From Bacteroidales bacterium (GTDB lineage Bacteria; Bacteroidota; Bacteroidia; Bacteroidales; UBA932), in NCBI GenBank assembly GCA_017443845.1, contig JAFSXX010000034.1, positions 1 through 64,000 of the forward strand: DNA of 64,000 nucleotides. The letters run 5' to 3'. Positions 22,672 through 31,226 of the stretch are shown piece by piece (the first letter of the stretch is position 1; every line of letters begins with the position of its first letter). Made by a program: the position numbers and the translations under genes. Under the pieces are notes generated by a model. It had not been told where the DNA came from. It did not search any database and worked only from the letters and a program-made list of their open reading frames with translations.

Positions 22672-24186
22672 ATGAATAAAAATATCGCGCTGAGCCCCAA
22701 TCTGATAGTGGCGAGCCTCGGTAAGGAACCCAAAGATCTCAACCGTGACGACATCATCCGCTACATCACGGAAAACGGCATCAAGATGGTCAACTTTATG
22801 TATCCCGCCGAAGATGGCAGGATCAAGACGCTGAATTTTATGATCAACAGCCTCCAATACCTCGAGAGCATCCTCTCCGAGGGTGAGCGCGTTGACGGTT
22901 CGAGCCTTTTCCCCTCGTTCGTCGAGCCGGGCAGCAGCGATCTTTATATCATTCCCCGCTACAGGACGGCATTCGTCGATCCCTTCGCCCAGATTCCCAC
23001 CGTGTCGATGCTCTGCAGTTTCTTCGACAAGGACGGCGAGCCTTTCGGATGCTCCCCTTACCAGACCCTTCTCAGGGCAGAGGAGGCCTTCGAGAAGAGT
23101 ACCGGAATGACCTTCGAGGCTATGGGCGAACTCGAGTACTATGTCATCACCGAAGATGAACCCAGCTTCCCCGCCACCGACCAGCGCGGCTACCACGAAT
23201 CGGAGCCTTTCGCTAAGCTCAATACCTTCCGCACGGAGTGCATGGAGTACATCGCCCAGACGGGAGGACAGATCAAGTACGGCCACAGCGAGGTGGGCAA
23301 CTTCACCCTCGACGGCAAGATCTACGAGCAGAATGAGGTGGAATTCCTCCCCAATCCCGTCGAGACCGCGGCCGACCAGCTGGTGCTGGCCAAATGGGTC
23401 ATCCGCAACCTGGCATACCGCTACGGCTATGACGTCTCCTTCGCCCCGAAGATCACCGTGGGCAAGGCCGGCTCGGGTATGCATATCCACATGCGCCTGA
23501 TGCGCGACGGTCAGAACGTCACCCTGGGCGCTGACGGCAAACTCTCCGATGAGGCCCGCCGGGCCATTGCGGGTATGATGATGCTGGCTCCCTCGATTAC
23601 AGCATTCGGCAACAAGAACCCCACTTCGTATTTCCGTCTGGTTCCCCACCAGGAGGCTCCGACCAATGTCTGCTGGGGCGACTGCAACCGCTCGGTGCTG
23701 GTCCGCGTGCCCCTCGGATGGTCCACCGGAAAAGATATGTGCGCCGCCGCGAACCCCGGCGAGAAGGCCCTCAGGCTCGATACCAAGTCGCGCCAGACCT
23801 TCGAGATGCGCTCTCCCGACTGCTCGGCCGATGTATATCAGCTGATGGCCAGCCTCTGTGTCGCCGCACGCTACGGCCTGGAGATGCCTGAGGCTGAGGC
23901 CCTCAGGATCGCCGAGGAGAAGTATGTGGACCTCGACATCCACAAGCCCGAGAATGCGGGCCGCCTCGCAACCCTTGATTCGCTGCCCGTAAGTTGCTGC
24001 GAATCGGCCGACTGCCTCGCCGCCAAGCGCAGCGTTTATGAGTCGGCAGGCGTTTTCCAGCCCAAGATGATCGACGGCATTATCAAGGCCCTCAAGTCCT
24101 TCGACGACAGCGACCTGCACCGCCGCGCCAAGGCCGACTCGAGCCTTATGCGCCACCTTGTGGAGAAGTATTTCTACTGCGGTTAA
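22672..24186 (+). CDS. glnA: Glutamine synthetase, short GSI-like type
   Basis: The 504-residue enzyme makes glutamine from glutamate, ammonia and ATP. Visible landmarks are EDGRIKTLNF and GSSLFPSFVEPGSSD in the N-terminal domain, GELEYYV with metal-binding Glu residues, GSGMHIHMRL with the ATP/metal-site His, NPTSYFRLVP, and FEMRSPDCSAD near the Arg loop. It is of class I type rather than the ~730-residue GSIII also common in Bacteroidota. The adenylylation loop is not obvious, so regulation by GlnE-type modification seems unlikely. It stands alone with its own promoter and a strong terminator, divergent from the S66 peptidase operon. Confidence 0.94.
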   Translation: MNKNIALSPNLIVASLGKEPKDLNRDDIIRYITENGIKMVNFMYPAEDGRIKTLNFMINSLQYLESILSEGERVDGSSLFPSFVEPGSSDLYIIPRYRTAFVDPFAQIPTVSMLCSFFDKDGEPFGCSPYQTLLRAEEAFEKSTGMTFEAMGELEYYVITEDEPSFPATDQRGYHESEPFAKLNTFRTECMEYIAQTGGQIKYGHSEVGNFTLDGKIYEQNEVEFLPNPVETAADQLVLAKWVIRNLAYRYGYDVSFAPKITVGKAGSGMHIHMRLMRDGQNVTLGADGKLSDEARRAIAGMMMLAPSITAFGNKNPTSYFRLVPHQEAPTNVCWGDCNRSVLVRVPLGWSTGKDMCAAANPGEKALRLDTKSRQTFEMRSPDCSADVYQLMASLCVAARYGLEMPEAEALRIAEEKYVDLDIHKPENAGRLATLDSLPVSCCESADCLAAKRSVYESAGVFQPKMIDGIIKALKSFDDSDLHRRAKADSSLMRHLVEKYFYCG

Positions 24187-24190
24187 AAAA

Positions 24191-24217
24191 GAAGGGCTGA
24201 GTTTTTCTCAGCCCTTC
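24191..24217. terminator. Bidirectional terminator between glutamine synthetase and the TonB-type receptor
   Basis: GAAGGGCTGAG (24191-24201), a five-T loop and CTCAGCCCTTC (24207-24217), flanked by A-rich and T-rich tracts on either side, so it can end both convergent genes. Confidence 0.9.
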
Positions 24218-24220
24218 TTT

Positions 24221-26629
24221 TTACATCCTGGCTTTCTGCTCTACGCCGGCTCCCGTGCCTTTGTATTTGCTCTTTGCGGAGTTGAACTTGTAGCGGATTG
24301 AGAACTTGATCCGCCGCGTGTCAAAGTAATTTGTCTGATAGATGCTCTGGCAGCCGAAATCGGTTGAAATGCTCGTGTACGCCGTTTTGGCGAGGTCGCT
24401 TCCTTCGAGTCGCAGTATCAGCGATCCGTCCTTAAGGAGGGTCTTTTGGATGGCTGCCGAAAGGTCGAAGTAATTCCGCTCCATTATCGCGTTCTGTGCA
24501 TATCCCTTGCTTTGCAGCATGCCTCCCAGTTCGAACTGCCATCCTCCCTTGAAGTTGAAAGTGTTGAACAGCTGGGCGAAGCAGATGGGCTTGCCGTTGA
24601 ACTTGGTCTCCCTGACGCCTGAAGGCTCGCGCGGGTCGGGAGCGTTGATGGTGAGCCACTGGGGCATCATTCCTATGGTGTAGTTCATCGTCCAGGGACC
24701 GATTGTCGGAGTTAGGTTCACGAATGCGGTCAGATTCCTGTAGGGGGTGTCGATATTCATCGGCTTGACCAGGGCTATGCCTTCATCGTTGTACGGTGAG
24801 GACCAGACCATTATGGTTCCGTCGGTCCTGGAATACTCCAGCATCAGTGTGACGAACCTCCAAACGGCGGTAGCGCTCAGGTCGTGGGAGAGTTCGGGCT
24901 GGAGCTTCGCGTTGCCGCTCTGCCAGATGTAGCGGTTGTTGTAGCGGATTGCACCGTCGAGTTGGGAATAGGAGGGACGCCTTGTCTTGCGGTTGTAGCT
25001 GAGCATCATCTGGACAGGGCCGAACGCTCCGGCGTAGGATGCGCTGGGGAACCAGTTGGCGTAAGGACGGCTCAGGTCGCTATCCGGATTCAGTTCGTCT
25101 TCGTACTCATAATTCACATATTCATAGCGGATTCCGGCGCTGAACTGTCCCACCTTGGGGAGATAGAAGGCATAGGATGCGAAGCCTGCGTAGTTGTCCT
25201 CCCTGACCCTTGCCGAGGAGGCGGGAATGATGTCGAGTCCCCTGATGCTGTAGTTGTCGCTGCGGCGTGAGAAGGTCTCTTCGGTTCCGGCCTGAAGCTG
25301 TCCCATCCAGATGGGGTAGGAGAGCACTGCCTTGGCGGCGTACATCCGGCCGGAATTGCTGCTTTCGCTCTTGATTTCGGCATCGTGGGTCATCTCGCTG
25401 ATTTCCCTCGCAACCGACACAGTGGAGTTGTCTGTGCCGTAATAGTCCAGGTTGATATCAATGTTCAATTTGTTGGCTACCAGTCCGTTATAATAGACGT
25501 TGGCGCCGAGGCTGAGGGGCGCGACCGCTCCGATTCTGTCTATAGTGACTGACTTCAGTTTATCGATCAGTTCTCCGTTTTCAAAGGCGTCGGTTATTAT
25601 CAGTGTGCTGTCCATCGTGCTCAGGGTCTTTCCCCATTCCACCTTGCCGCCCAGGAAATGGTTGTCCGCCATCTGCCAGTTCGCTCCGGCGTTGCCGTGG
25701 AGGTTCTGAGTTGCAAAAATGCCGTCGATGTTTCCCTTGTTCACGAAAGTCCAGTCGTTCCCGCCTTTGTCTTTTCCGAAGCTGGCGGTTTCGGCGTCAC
25801 TGATCTGGTTGGTCTTGTAGCTGTTGAAGTTGATACCTCCGAACAGATCGACTCCTCCGGTGCGGTAATTGACATTGAGATTTGATGCAGGGCGGTTGCC
25901 TTCGGCCCAGTCAAGAGCCTGGGAATCAGATGCATCGAAGTTGAATCCGAAACCGTCTCCCTGCCTGCGGATGGTCTTGATGCGGACCACGCTGCGTACT
26001 GTGGCGTCGTACTGCGCTCCCGGGTTTGTGATTACCTCCACGCTCTGGATCTCGTTGCTCTGAAGGCGGTCCAACTCGCCGGCGTCGGTCACCTTGTGTC
26101 CGTTGATATATATAAGGGGTGCTCCCTTGCCGATGACTTCGATGCCGTCCTTGCCCTTTATCAGGCCGGGGGTCTTGGCCAGCACGTCGTTTGCAGAGCC
26201 CACGTTCTCCAGCACGGATCCGCGCACGCCGGTCTGAAGTCCTTCGCCTTTCAGTTTGGTCTTGGGCATAATCGCCTCTACGGTGGCACCTTCAAGCAGT
26301 TGGGAGTCTTCTTCAAGCATAATCGGGCCCATCTGCTGCGGCTGGGTGCCGATCCGCACCTCGACCGTTGCGTCCTTGTAACCGATGAGGGAAGCGGTGA
26401 GGGTATAGGTACCGACAGCCGCCTTGAGGGAGAATGCTCCGTTTTCGTCTGCCGACGTTCCTGCCGCCACCTTCCCTTCGCCGTCAGTAAGGAAAACCGT
26501 CGCGAATTCGAGGGGGTTCCCCGCGGTGTCCGAAACGATTCCCGTCACCGTTCCTTCGGCCTGTTTCTTTGCGAATAGGGGAGAGCAGCAGAGTGCGCTG
26601 ACAATGATAAGACTTAATATCCGTTTCAT
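24221..26629 (-). CDS. TonB-dependent receptor-like outer-membrane barrel protein
   Basis: The 802-residue protein has a signal peptide (MKRILSLIIVSALCCSPLFA) and a carboxypeptidase-regulatory-like domain (GTVTGIVSDTAGNPLEFATVFL, residues ~28-110). A plug domain follows (IEVIGKGAPLIYINGHKV, IQSVEVITNPGAQYDA), then a large beta-barrel of the OMP_b-brl_3 type. It ends in an Arg/Met-containing tail rather than a terminal aromatic residue. The start at 26629 was chosen because an upstream extension to 26758 lacks a signal sequence. No SusD partner is adjacent, so it is not a classical glycan SusCD pair. The substrate is unknown. A candidate -7 box (TATCTTTG) lies at 26715-26722, giving a leader of about 80 nt. 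Confidence 0.88.
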   Translation of the reverse strand: MKRILSLIIVSALCCSPLFAKKQAEGTVTGIVSDTAGNPLEFATVFLTDGEGKVAAGTSADENGAFSLKAAVGTYTLTASLIGYKDATVEVRIGTQPQQMGPIMLEEDSQLLEGATVEAIMPKTKLKGEGLQTGVRGSVLENVGSANDVLAKTPGLIKGKDGIEVIGKGAPLIYINGHKVTDAGELDRLQSNEIQSVEVITNPGAQYDATVRSVVRIKTIRRQGDGFGFNFDASDSQALDWAEGNRPASNLNVNYRTGGVDLFGGINFNSYKTNQISDAETASFGKDKGGNDWTFVNKGNIDGIFATQNLHGNAGANWQMADNHFLGGKVEWGKTLSTMDSTLIITDAFENGELIDKLKSVTIDRIGAVAPLSLGANVYYNGLVANKLNIDINLDYYGTDNSTVSVAREISEMTHDAEIKSESSNSGRMYAAKAVLSYPIWMGQLQAGTEETFSRRSDNYSIRGLDIIPASSARVREDNYAGFASYAFYLPKVGQFSAGIRYEYVNYEYEDELNPDSDLSRPYANWFPSASYAGAFGPVQMMLSYNRKTRRPSYSQLDGAIRYNNRYIWQSGNAKLQPELSHDLSATAVWRFVTLMLEYSRTDGTIMVWSSPYNDEGIALVKPMNIDTPYRNLTAFVNLTPTIGPWTMNYTIGMMPQWLTINAPDPREPSGVRETKFNGKPICFAQLFNTFNFKGGWQFELGGMLQSKGYAQNAIMERNYFDLSAAIQKTLLKDGSLILRLEGSDLAKTAYTSISTDFGCQSIYQTNYFDTRRIKFSIRYKFNSAKSKYKGTGAGVEQKARM

Positions 26630-27048
26630 GGGTGATATTTTGAATTTTTGCAAAAAAAAATATAAATATATATCGTAAAACAATAAATAAATTCTGAATT
26701 CAGTATTTACGTCACAAAGATATAAATATTTTTCAATACCTTGTAACGCAAGGTACAAAAATTTTGAAAATATTTTGCAATGCAGCCCGGCCAGCGCCAG
26801 CGCCAGCGCCAGACCAGACCCGGCGAACCCGACGACCCCGACGATCGCGTCGACCCCGACGATCGCGGACCGCGCCTAGGCATCACGTAGCTCACTGAGC
26901 AACCTTTTCCGCGCTTCGTGAGGGCAAAAGGGGCCACGGAGCGCGATATACTGCCAATCTGCCCAGCGAATTGAGGCATCGCGCGCTCCGTGAAAATCGC
27001 TTTGCAATTCTCCTGCCTCTTTTTCTTGCAATTCATTGCTCCTGTCAT
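26630..27048. other. Intergenic region upstream of the RAYT: low-complexity repeats and REP palindromes
   Basis: From right to left of the receptor gene this holds its A/T-rich promoter region (to ~26770), a hexamer repeat CCAGCG (3.7 copies, 26791-26812), a direct repeat GACCCCGACGATCGCG at 26834-26849 and 26852-26867, and then the REP palindromes. Open frames crossing it on the minus strand have no coding character. Confidence 0.7.
26911..26992. repeat. REP/BIME-like palindromes upstream of the RAYT gene
   Basis: GCGCTTCGTG (26911-26920), a 14-nt loop and CACGGAGCGC (26935-26944) form a hairpin with one G-T wobble. A third arm, GCGCTCCGTG (26983-26992), can pair with 26935-26944 as an alternative. 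The same hairpin, with the same 14-nt loop length and nearly the same loop sequence, recurs downstream of the transposase at 28204-28237. Confidence 0.85.
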
Positions 27049-27056
27049 TATCTTTG
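27026..27056 (+). promoter_or_regulatory. Promoter of the RAYT gene (-33 TTG and -7 box)
   Basis: TTG at 27026-27028, 20 nt spacer, then TATCTTTG at 27049-27056. This fits the Bacteroidota -33/-7 arrangement and places the transcript start near 27060. Confidence 0.6.
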
Positions 27057-27092
27057 TCAATTGAGCAGCCACTTGAGGCGCTGGATAAGAAG

Positions 27093-28061
27093 ATGAAGAT
27101 TGATAAAGAACTGCTCGAGCAGATCATTTCCGATCTGGGACTCAATGTCCCTTTTGTCAAAGGCACCCAAATCAAAATCAAACGTTGCTGGCATTTCAGT
27201 ACCGACGGAAATGCGGTAGATGCCATTTTTAATGATGAAAGCGATTTCATCAACGGCATGAACCGGATTTACGTAACTCTCCAGGGGTACAGAATTGTCA
27301 TTCTCGCTTTCTGCCTGATGGATACCCACGTCCATTTCGTCCTTTACGGTGAGTTCGACGAGTGCAACCGGTTTGTGCACGACTACATCAGACGGACTTC
27401 TTGGCATATTGCCGTTACTCGCGGGGAGAGGCACAAACTGGAAAATGTCCCCATCGGCCATCAGCCGGTCGAGGACGACCGTTATCTGAAGACGGTCATT
27501 TGCTATACCTTGAAAAATGCCCCTGTCGCCGGCCTCAGATACAACGCACTCGATTATCCCTGGTCGAGCGCTCCATTATATTTCAGGCAGAATGGCTACT
27601 GGTCCTCTCCTTCATGGTTGGCCGACTCCAAGTTCTCTTATTTCTCCGGCGAGTTGGGGCTGAACTCACGCAGAGCGGCTCTCCGTACCAGGCAGCGGGC
27701 GTCATCCAATGTCAGGATGATTGGTCCGCTGATCTTTCCCGGAGAATATGTTCCGTATGAGATAGTGGAGCAGCTATTCAAGACTTGCAAGAGTTTTAAT
27801 TTTTTTATGTGCCGAAGCCGGGAAGAGGACGTGGAATCCCGTGGCGGCAGCATCTCCCGTCTATCAATCCCAATGCAGGAGATGCGTCAGCATAAAAATG
27901 AACTTTGCAGGGAATTGTTCGGAACAAACAGTATCAAGAATCTCAATACCCAGCAGCGTCTTGTGCTTGCCAGGACGATGAAAAGTCGCTACAACAGTTC
28001 GCTTAAGCAGATAGCCCGTCTTTCCGGACTGGTTTACGAAGAGGTGAAAGAAATGCTTTGA
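27093..28061 (+). CDS. REP-associated tyrosine transposase (RAYT, Y1/HUH family)
   Basis: The 322-residue protein has the HUH metal-binding motif DTHVHFVLYG (H79, H81) and the downstream YTLKNAPVAG segment (Y138) that corresponds to the catalytic Y-I-x-x-N-P-V of RAYTs, followed by ALDYPWSS. These single-domain nucleases cut and rejoin single-stranded REP DNA. A C-terminal extension of ~130 residues includes SLKQIARLSGLVYEEVKEML, which looks like a helix-turn-helix. The ATG at 27093 was chosen because the promoter box lies upstream of it and an alternative TTG at 27036 precedes the box. REP palindromes flank the gene on both sides. All catalytic residues are present, so it may be active. Confidence 0.88.
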   Translation: MKIDKELLEQIISDLGLNVPFVKGTQIKIKRCWHFSTDGNAVDAIFNDESDFINGMNRIYVTLQGYRIVILAFCLMDTHVHFVLYGEFDECNRFVHDYIRRTSWHIAVTRGERHKLENVPIGHQPVEDDRYLKTVICYTLKNAPVAGLRYNALDYPWSSAPLYFRQNGYWSSPSWLADSKFSYFSGELGLNSRRAALRTRQRASSNVRMIGPLIFPGEYVPYEIVEQLFKTCKSFNFFMCRSREEDVESRGGSISRLSIPMQEMRQHKNELCRELFGTNSIKNLNTQQRLVLARTMKSRYNSSLKQIARLSGLVYEEVKEML

Positions 28062-28484
28062 ACACAAAAGCCTCGTGAGTTTTTCGAGGGGCGTTGCCCA
28101 TGATCAAAAAAGGAAAACCGGATGCGATTCAGTCCTTTTTATTCCAAACCAACTTTTGAGGAGCGCTCAGGCGTGCCTTGTGGCGCGTGAGCGTCAATCC
28201 ATTGCGCTCCGTGAGGGCAAAAGGGGGCACGGAGCGCGTCAGAGTGCCCTTGCGCAGCCCCCGTGGCCGTTTGCCGCGCTTCGCGATTGTTGAGATGGGA
28301 GTGTTGTGTTGGGATGGGCTGGGATGGGATGAGCTGAGCTGTGCAGGGCTGGATTGCGTGATAGCAAGGCCGTAGCGGCGGGGTTCGGGGCAGAGCCCCG
28401 TATTTACCTGCGAGACTCTACATCCTCCCAGGCCAGGATATGCTTCGCCCAAGGCCCGGGCCAAGGCAATTGCCCGGGGATTAT
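28062..28484. other. Intergenic region downstream of the RAYT, no gene seen
   Basis: It contains a short CCTCG/CGAGG hairpin at 28071-28089, the downstream REP palindrome, a G-rich low-complexity stretch built from TGGGATGGGC-like units (~28300-28345), and a GGGGTTCGGGGC/GAGCCCCG palindromic segment near 28380-28400. I see no supported coding region. Confidence 0.6.
28204..28237. repeat. REP palindrome downstream of the RAYT gene
   Basis: GCGCTCCGTG (28204-28213) and CACGGAGCGC (28228-28237) form a perfect 10-bp stem with a 14-nt loop, the same unit as the upstream copy at 26911-26944. Confidence 0.87.
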
Positions 28485-30392
28485 TTACTTGAGATAAAAC
28501 TCCTCCAACGGCCTGTAGCCAAGTGCCGTAGTCAGCTCGTTCCAGTTGGCGGGCAACTCGATCCTGACGGTGGCGTAGCCTCCGCCTGGCATAGTCTGCA
28601 CCTTGTTGCGGGCCGCGTCGCCCGTAATGATGAAGGCAGTCATACCTCGCCTCATGGTAGGGATAGTGAGCTGCTCCTTATCGGGCGAATCGTACCAGAC
28701 GGGAGTCGGGGTCATGACACCGCCCTCGCTCTTGCGGATATGCGCCGCATACTGCTTCAGGGTATGCTCGCCGCCATCCTTGGCGCTGCCGGGATTCGCA
28801 TAATAATTGGCGAACGCGCGCTCCTTGACCGGACGGCGCGAGGTAGTGATGAGATCCTTCTCGAGAGTCTCGGGAGTCTTGTACTTGCGCGCCAGATTGG
28901 CCGCTACGGCTTCCGTCATCAGGATGGTGCGGAAGGTATATTGCTTGCCGCTTCCCAGGGCGAACTGGCAGCGCTCCGCGATATCCCAGGCCAGGAGCTC
29001 CATCAGCTTCTGGGAGTCGGTGGTCGAAGGCGCCATATTGTTGCCCCAGAGGAGTGTGGAGGCGGTTGTAACAGTATTGTCATTGAGAGAATATCCGGCC
29101 CTCACGTGATAAGGATTCCAACCCACCCTGCGGCAGGCGGCGTCATCCTCCACGAGACACCAGGAGAGGGGATACCCGAAAGTGCCCATACGGTCCTGCT
29201 TGACATAATAGCCGCACAGGTTCATCAGCGCGAGGTTCATGAAGCGCCCGATGGCGATATTGGCCTCCTCGTTGATCTCTCCCTGCCCCGAATCGATGCC
29301 GAGCTGGCGCGCGACCGGACCGTTGAGCCAGCTGTAGGGAATCCAGGCGTGGGTGCTGGCCAGCGTGCGGCGGAACTCCGCCGCTCCCATAGCCTTGGTC
29401 ATAGCTATGAGGATAGGCATATACTCTGGCTTGCAACCCGACATCACGCCGTTTACGGCCACGTGCCAGGCCGTGGTGTTGCGGTGGGCGATAGGCAGCA
29501 CGGCCACCGTCTCGTCCCATTTGATCGGACTGAATTTCAGGAACTCCATGACGCGGTCGAAAGTGGGCGGGATAACCGGCAGGCCGTCGCTCCAGTTCAT
29601 CTCCCTGAAATATGCGTTGACCTCATCCACCGTGCCGAAATAGACATCGTCGCGGATATCGCCGTGACCCGATGCCAGGCCTGCCTGGCGCTCCTCTTCG
29701 GAGATGGGCTTGGTGAGCGCCTCGACAATTTGCGGCCAGACCACCTCGCGGGTATTCTTTATTAGTTGTTCGCGCATATGCGCGGCGAAGGCACCCGGGT
29801 ACTGCGCCACCCTGAGTACAGGAACCCCGTTGTTGAGGGCGGTATATCTGGCCTGGTCGGCGAAACCCGGTCCGGCTACGATGACCGAGGGGATGCCGAG
29901 ATACTCCGCAGCGAGGCAGGAGCCCGTCTCCTTGGGGGTGCACAGGCCGCATCCTCCGTTGCCCGAAATCACGGCATCGACCTTCATCGAGCGCAGCTTC
30001 GACTTGAACTCCTCATTCGAGCGGCGGGTGACTCCCGGGGCCGCATAGACTCCCGCGGTGCCTATCTCGTCGAGCAGGATGACTTTCGCGCCGGGATAAT
30101 TCTCGAGGACGAGTTTCTTTATTTCGGGGTGGGTGACGGAAGTCATGAAACTTACTCCGACGACGGCGATGGTCTTGCCCTCGAGGGTGGTGAGGCGCGG
30201 GGCCTGGGCTATCATCTCCACGGTACCGCGGCCTACGGGCGAGACGACGGCATAGCCGGCATCTGAGCCGTGGTCGGCTTTGGAATCGGTCTCACAGGTT
30301 TCGTCACATACCATTCTGGTCGTAGCGGGGTTCTGGGCCACTGCGGCGGCGCACAGGAACGAGGCGATAATTGCAGTCAGGTGCTTTTTCAT
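28485..30392 (-). CDS. Exported UGSC-like (seleno)protein-family homologue, Cys form
   Basis: The 635-residue protein begins MKKHLTAIIASFLCAAAVAQ, a signal peptide, so it acts outside the cytoplasm. The N-terminal third (TIAVVGVSFMTS, then DAVISGNGGCGLC with C148 and C151, a further C159, and LGIPSVIVAG) resembles the UGSC family, whose hallmark is a Sec/Cys-Gly-Ser-Cys redox-type motif; here it is Cys-Gly-Leu-Cys. The C-terminal two thirds include WSDGLPVIPPTFDRVMEFL, a segment often found with UGSC proteins. Molecular function is unknown. The start at 30392 was chosen because it exposes the signal peptide. It is divergent from the ECF sigma gene, 90 nt away. Confidence 0.6.
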   Translation of the reverse strand: MKKHLTAIIASFLCAAAVAQNPATTRMVCDETCETDSKADHGSDAGYAVVSPVGRGTVEMIAQAPRLTTLEGKTIAVVGVSFMTSVTHPEIKKLVLENYPGAKVILLDEIGTAGVYAAPGVTRRSNEEFKSKLRSMKVDAVISGNGGCGLCTPKETGSCLAAEYLGIPSVIVAGPGFADQARYTALNNGVPVLRVAQYPGAFAAHMREQLIKNTREVVWPQIVEALTKPISEEERQAGLASGHGDIRDDVYFGTVDEVNAYFREMNWSDGLPVIPPTFDRVMEFLKFSPIKWDETVAVLPIAHRNTTAWHVAVNGVMSGCKPEYMPILIAMTKAMGAAEFRRTLASTHAWIPYSWLNGPVARQLGIDSGQGEINEEANIAIGRFMNLALMNLCGYYVKQDRMGTFGYPLSWCLVEDDAACRRVGWNPYHVRAGYSLNDNTVTTASTLLWGNNMAPSTTDSQKLMELLAWDIAERCQFALGSGKQYTFRTILMTEAVAANLARKYKTPETLEKDLITTSRRPVKERAFANYYANPGSAKDGGEHTLKQYAAHIRKSEGGVMTPTPVWYDSPDKEQLTIPTMRRGMTAFIITGDAARNKVQTMPGGGYATVRIELPANWNELTTALGYRPLEEFYLK

Positions 30393-30482
30393 AAAAAATG
30401 TTTTATCTTTAAGACACTGTTCGGCCAAAAAAGTAAACGTGCCGCATTTACTTTTCCGGTTTACCTATGTCTAATATGTGAG

Positions 30483-30980
30483 ATGAACGCAAGGAAGCCC
30501 TCTTTCGAAGAGTTTACCGACCTCTACTACAGGCCGGTCTATTGGCATATCCGCCGTTCGGTGGTGGACCACGGCAATGCCGAGGATATCCTTCAGGAGA
30601 CCTTTATAAAGGCATACCGCCACTGGTGGCAGCTCCGCGACCCCTCGGCCGCCCGCGCGTGGATCTACCGCATAGCGACCAACGAGGTGAACCGCTGGAT
30701 CCGCAAGAATTACCGCAGCGCCGAGTCGCCGGAGCTCACCGAGGACCTCACCGCCGCGCTCGAGGGGGGAGGATTCGTGGATATGGCAAAGGCCGAGGCG
30801 GTGGCCCTGCAGAAGGGGATGCTGCGCCTCTCGCCGCTCCAGAAGACTGTCTTCTCGCTGCGTTATTTCGACGACCTCGACTATGACGAGATTTCGCGCA
30901 TAACGGGGTCGAACGTGAATACCTTGAAATCGAGTTACAACCAGGCAAAAAACATTATCAAACAATATGTCGGACAATAA
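30483..30980 (+). CDS. ECF-type RNA polymerase sigma factor
   Basis: The 165-residue protein has sigma region 2 (FTDLYYRPVYWHIRRS, DAEDILQETFIKAYRH-like NAEDILQETFIKAYRHWW) and region 4 (LSPLQKTVFSLRYFDDLDYDEISRITGSNVNTLKSSYNQA), with the short linker of ECF sigma factors. The ATG at 30483 gives a normal ECF length; earlier starts would run into the divergent gene's promoter region. Its stop overlaps the next gene's start by 14 nt. The two following genes encode a small membrane protein and a Spy-like periplasmic protein, so it is probably held in check by them. Target promoters are unknown. Confidence 0.93.
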   Translation: MNARKPSFEEFTDLYYRPVYWHIRRSVVDHGNAEDILQETFIKAYRHWWQLRDPSAARAWIYRIATNEVNRWIRKNYRSAESPELTEDLTAALEGGGFVDMAKAEAVALQKGMLRLSPLQKTVFSLRYFDDLDYDEISRITGSNVNTLKSSYNQAKNIIKQYVGQ

Positions 30981-31224
30981 TCCCTACACCGTACCCGATG
31001 GGTACTTCGACTCGGCCCGCAGTGAGATCCTGCGCTCCGCTTCGCGCATCCGTTCCCGCCGCCGGAACACCCTCGCCGCCGCATCGCTCGCCGTTGTCGC
31101 GGTCGCCCTGTTCCTGATAATCGGAAACCCCTCGCGGGATATTTCCTCCGAGCCGGACGAGGCCTATCTGGCCCAGGCCGAAGAACAATATCAATACGAT
31201 TACTTCCTCCAGATATTTGAATAG
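30967..31224 (+). CDS. Small single-pass membrane protein, candidate anti-sigma factor
   Basis: The 85-residue product has a short N-terminal cytoplasmic region (NPYTVPDGYFDSARSEI), a basic segment (RIRSRRR), one transmembrane helix at ~36-53 (LAAASLAVVAVALFLII) and a short acidic periplasmic tail ending in aromatic residues. The N-terminal motif is seen in small proteins next to sigma factors in Bacteroidota. It overlaps the sigma gene by 14 nt, so the two are translationally coupled. An anti-sigma role is inferred from topology and position, not from a recognised anti-sigma domain. Confidence 0.68.
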   Translation: MSDNNPYTVPDGYFDSARSEILRSASRIRSRRRNTLAAASLAVVAVALFLIIGNPSRDISSEPDEAYLAQAEEQYQYDYFLQIFE

Positions 31225-31226
31225 CT

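Noticed and set aside
26707..27072. 121-residue minus-strand open frame over the upstream REP region
   Set aside because: The sequence is a translation of the REP palindromes and CCAGCG repeats (APFALTKR-type peptide). The same peptide arises from the downstream REP at 28129-28464, which shows it is a repeat artefact.
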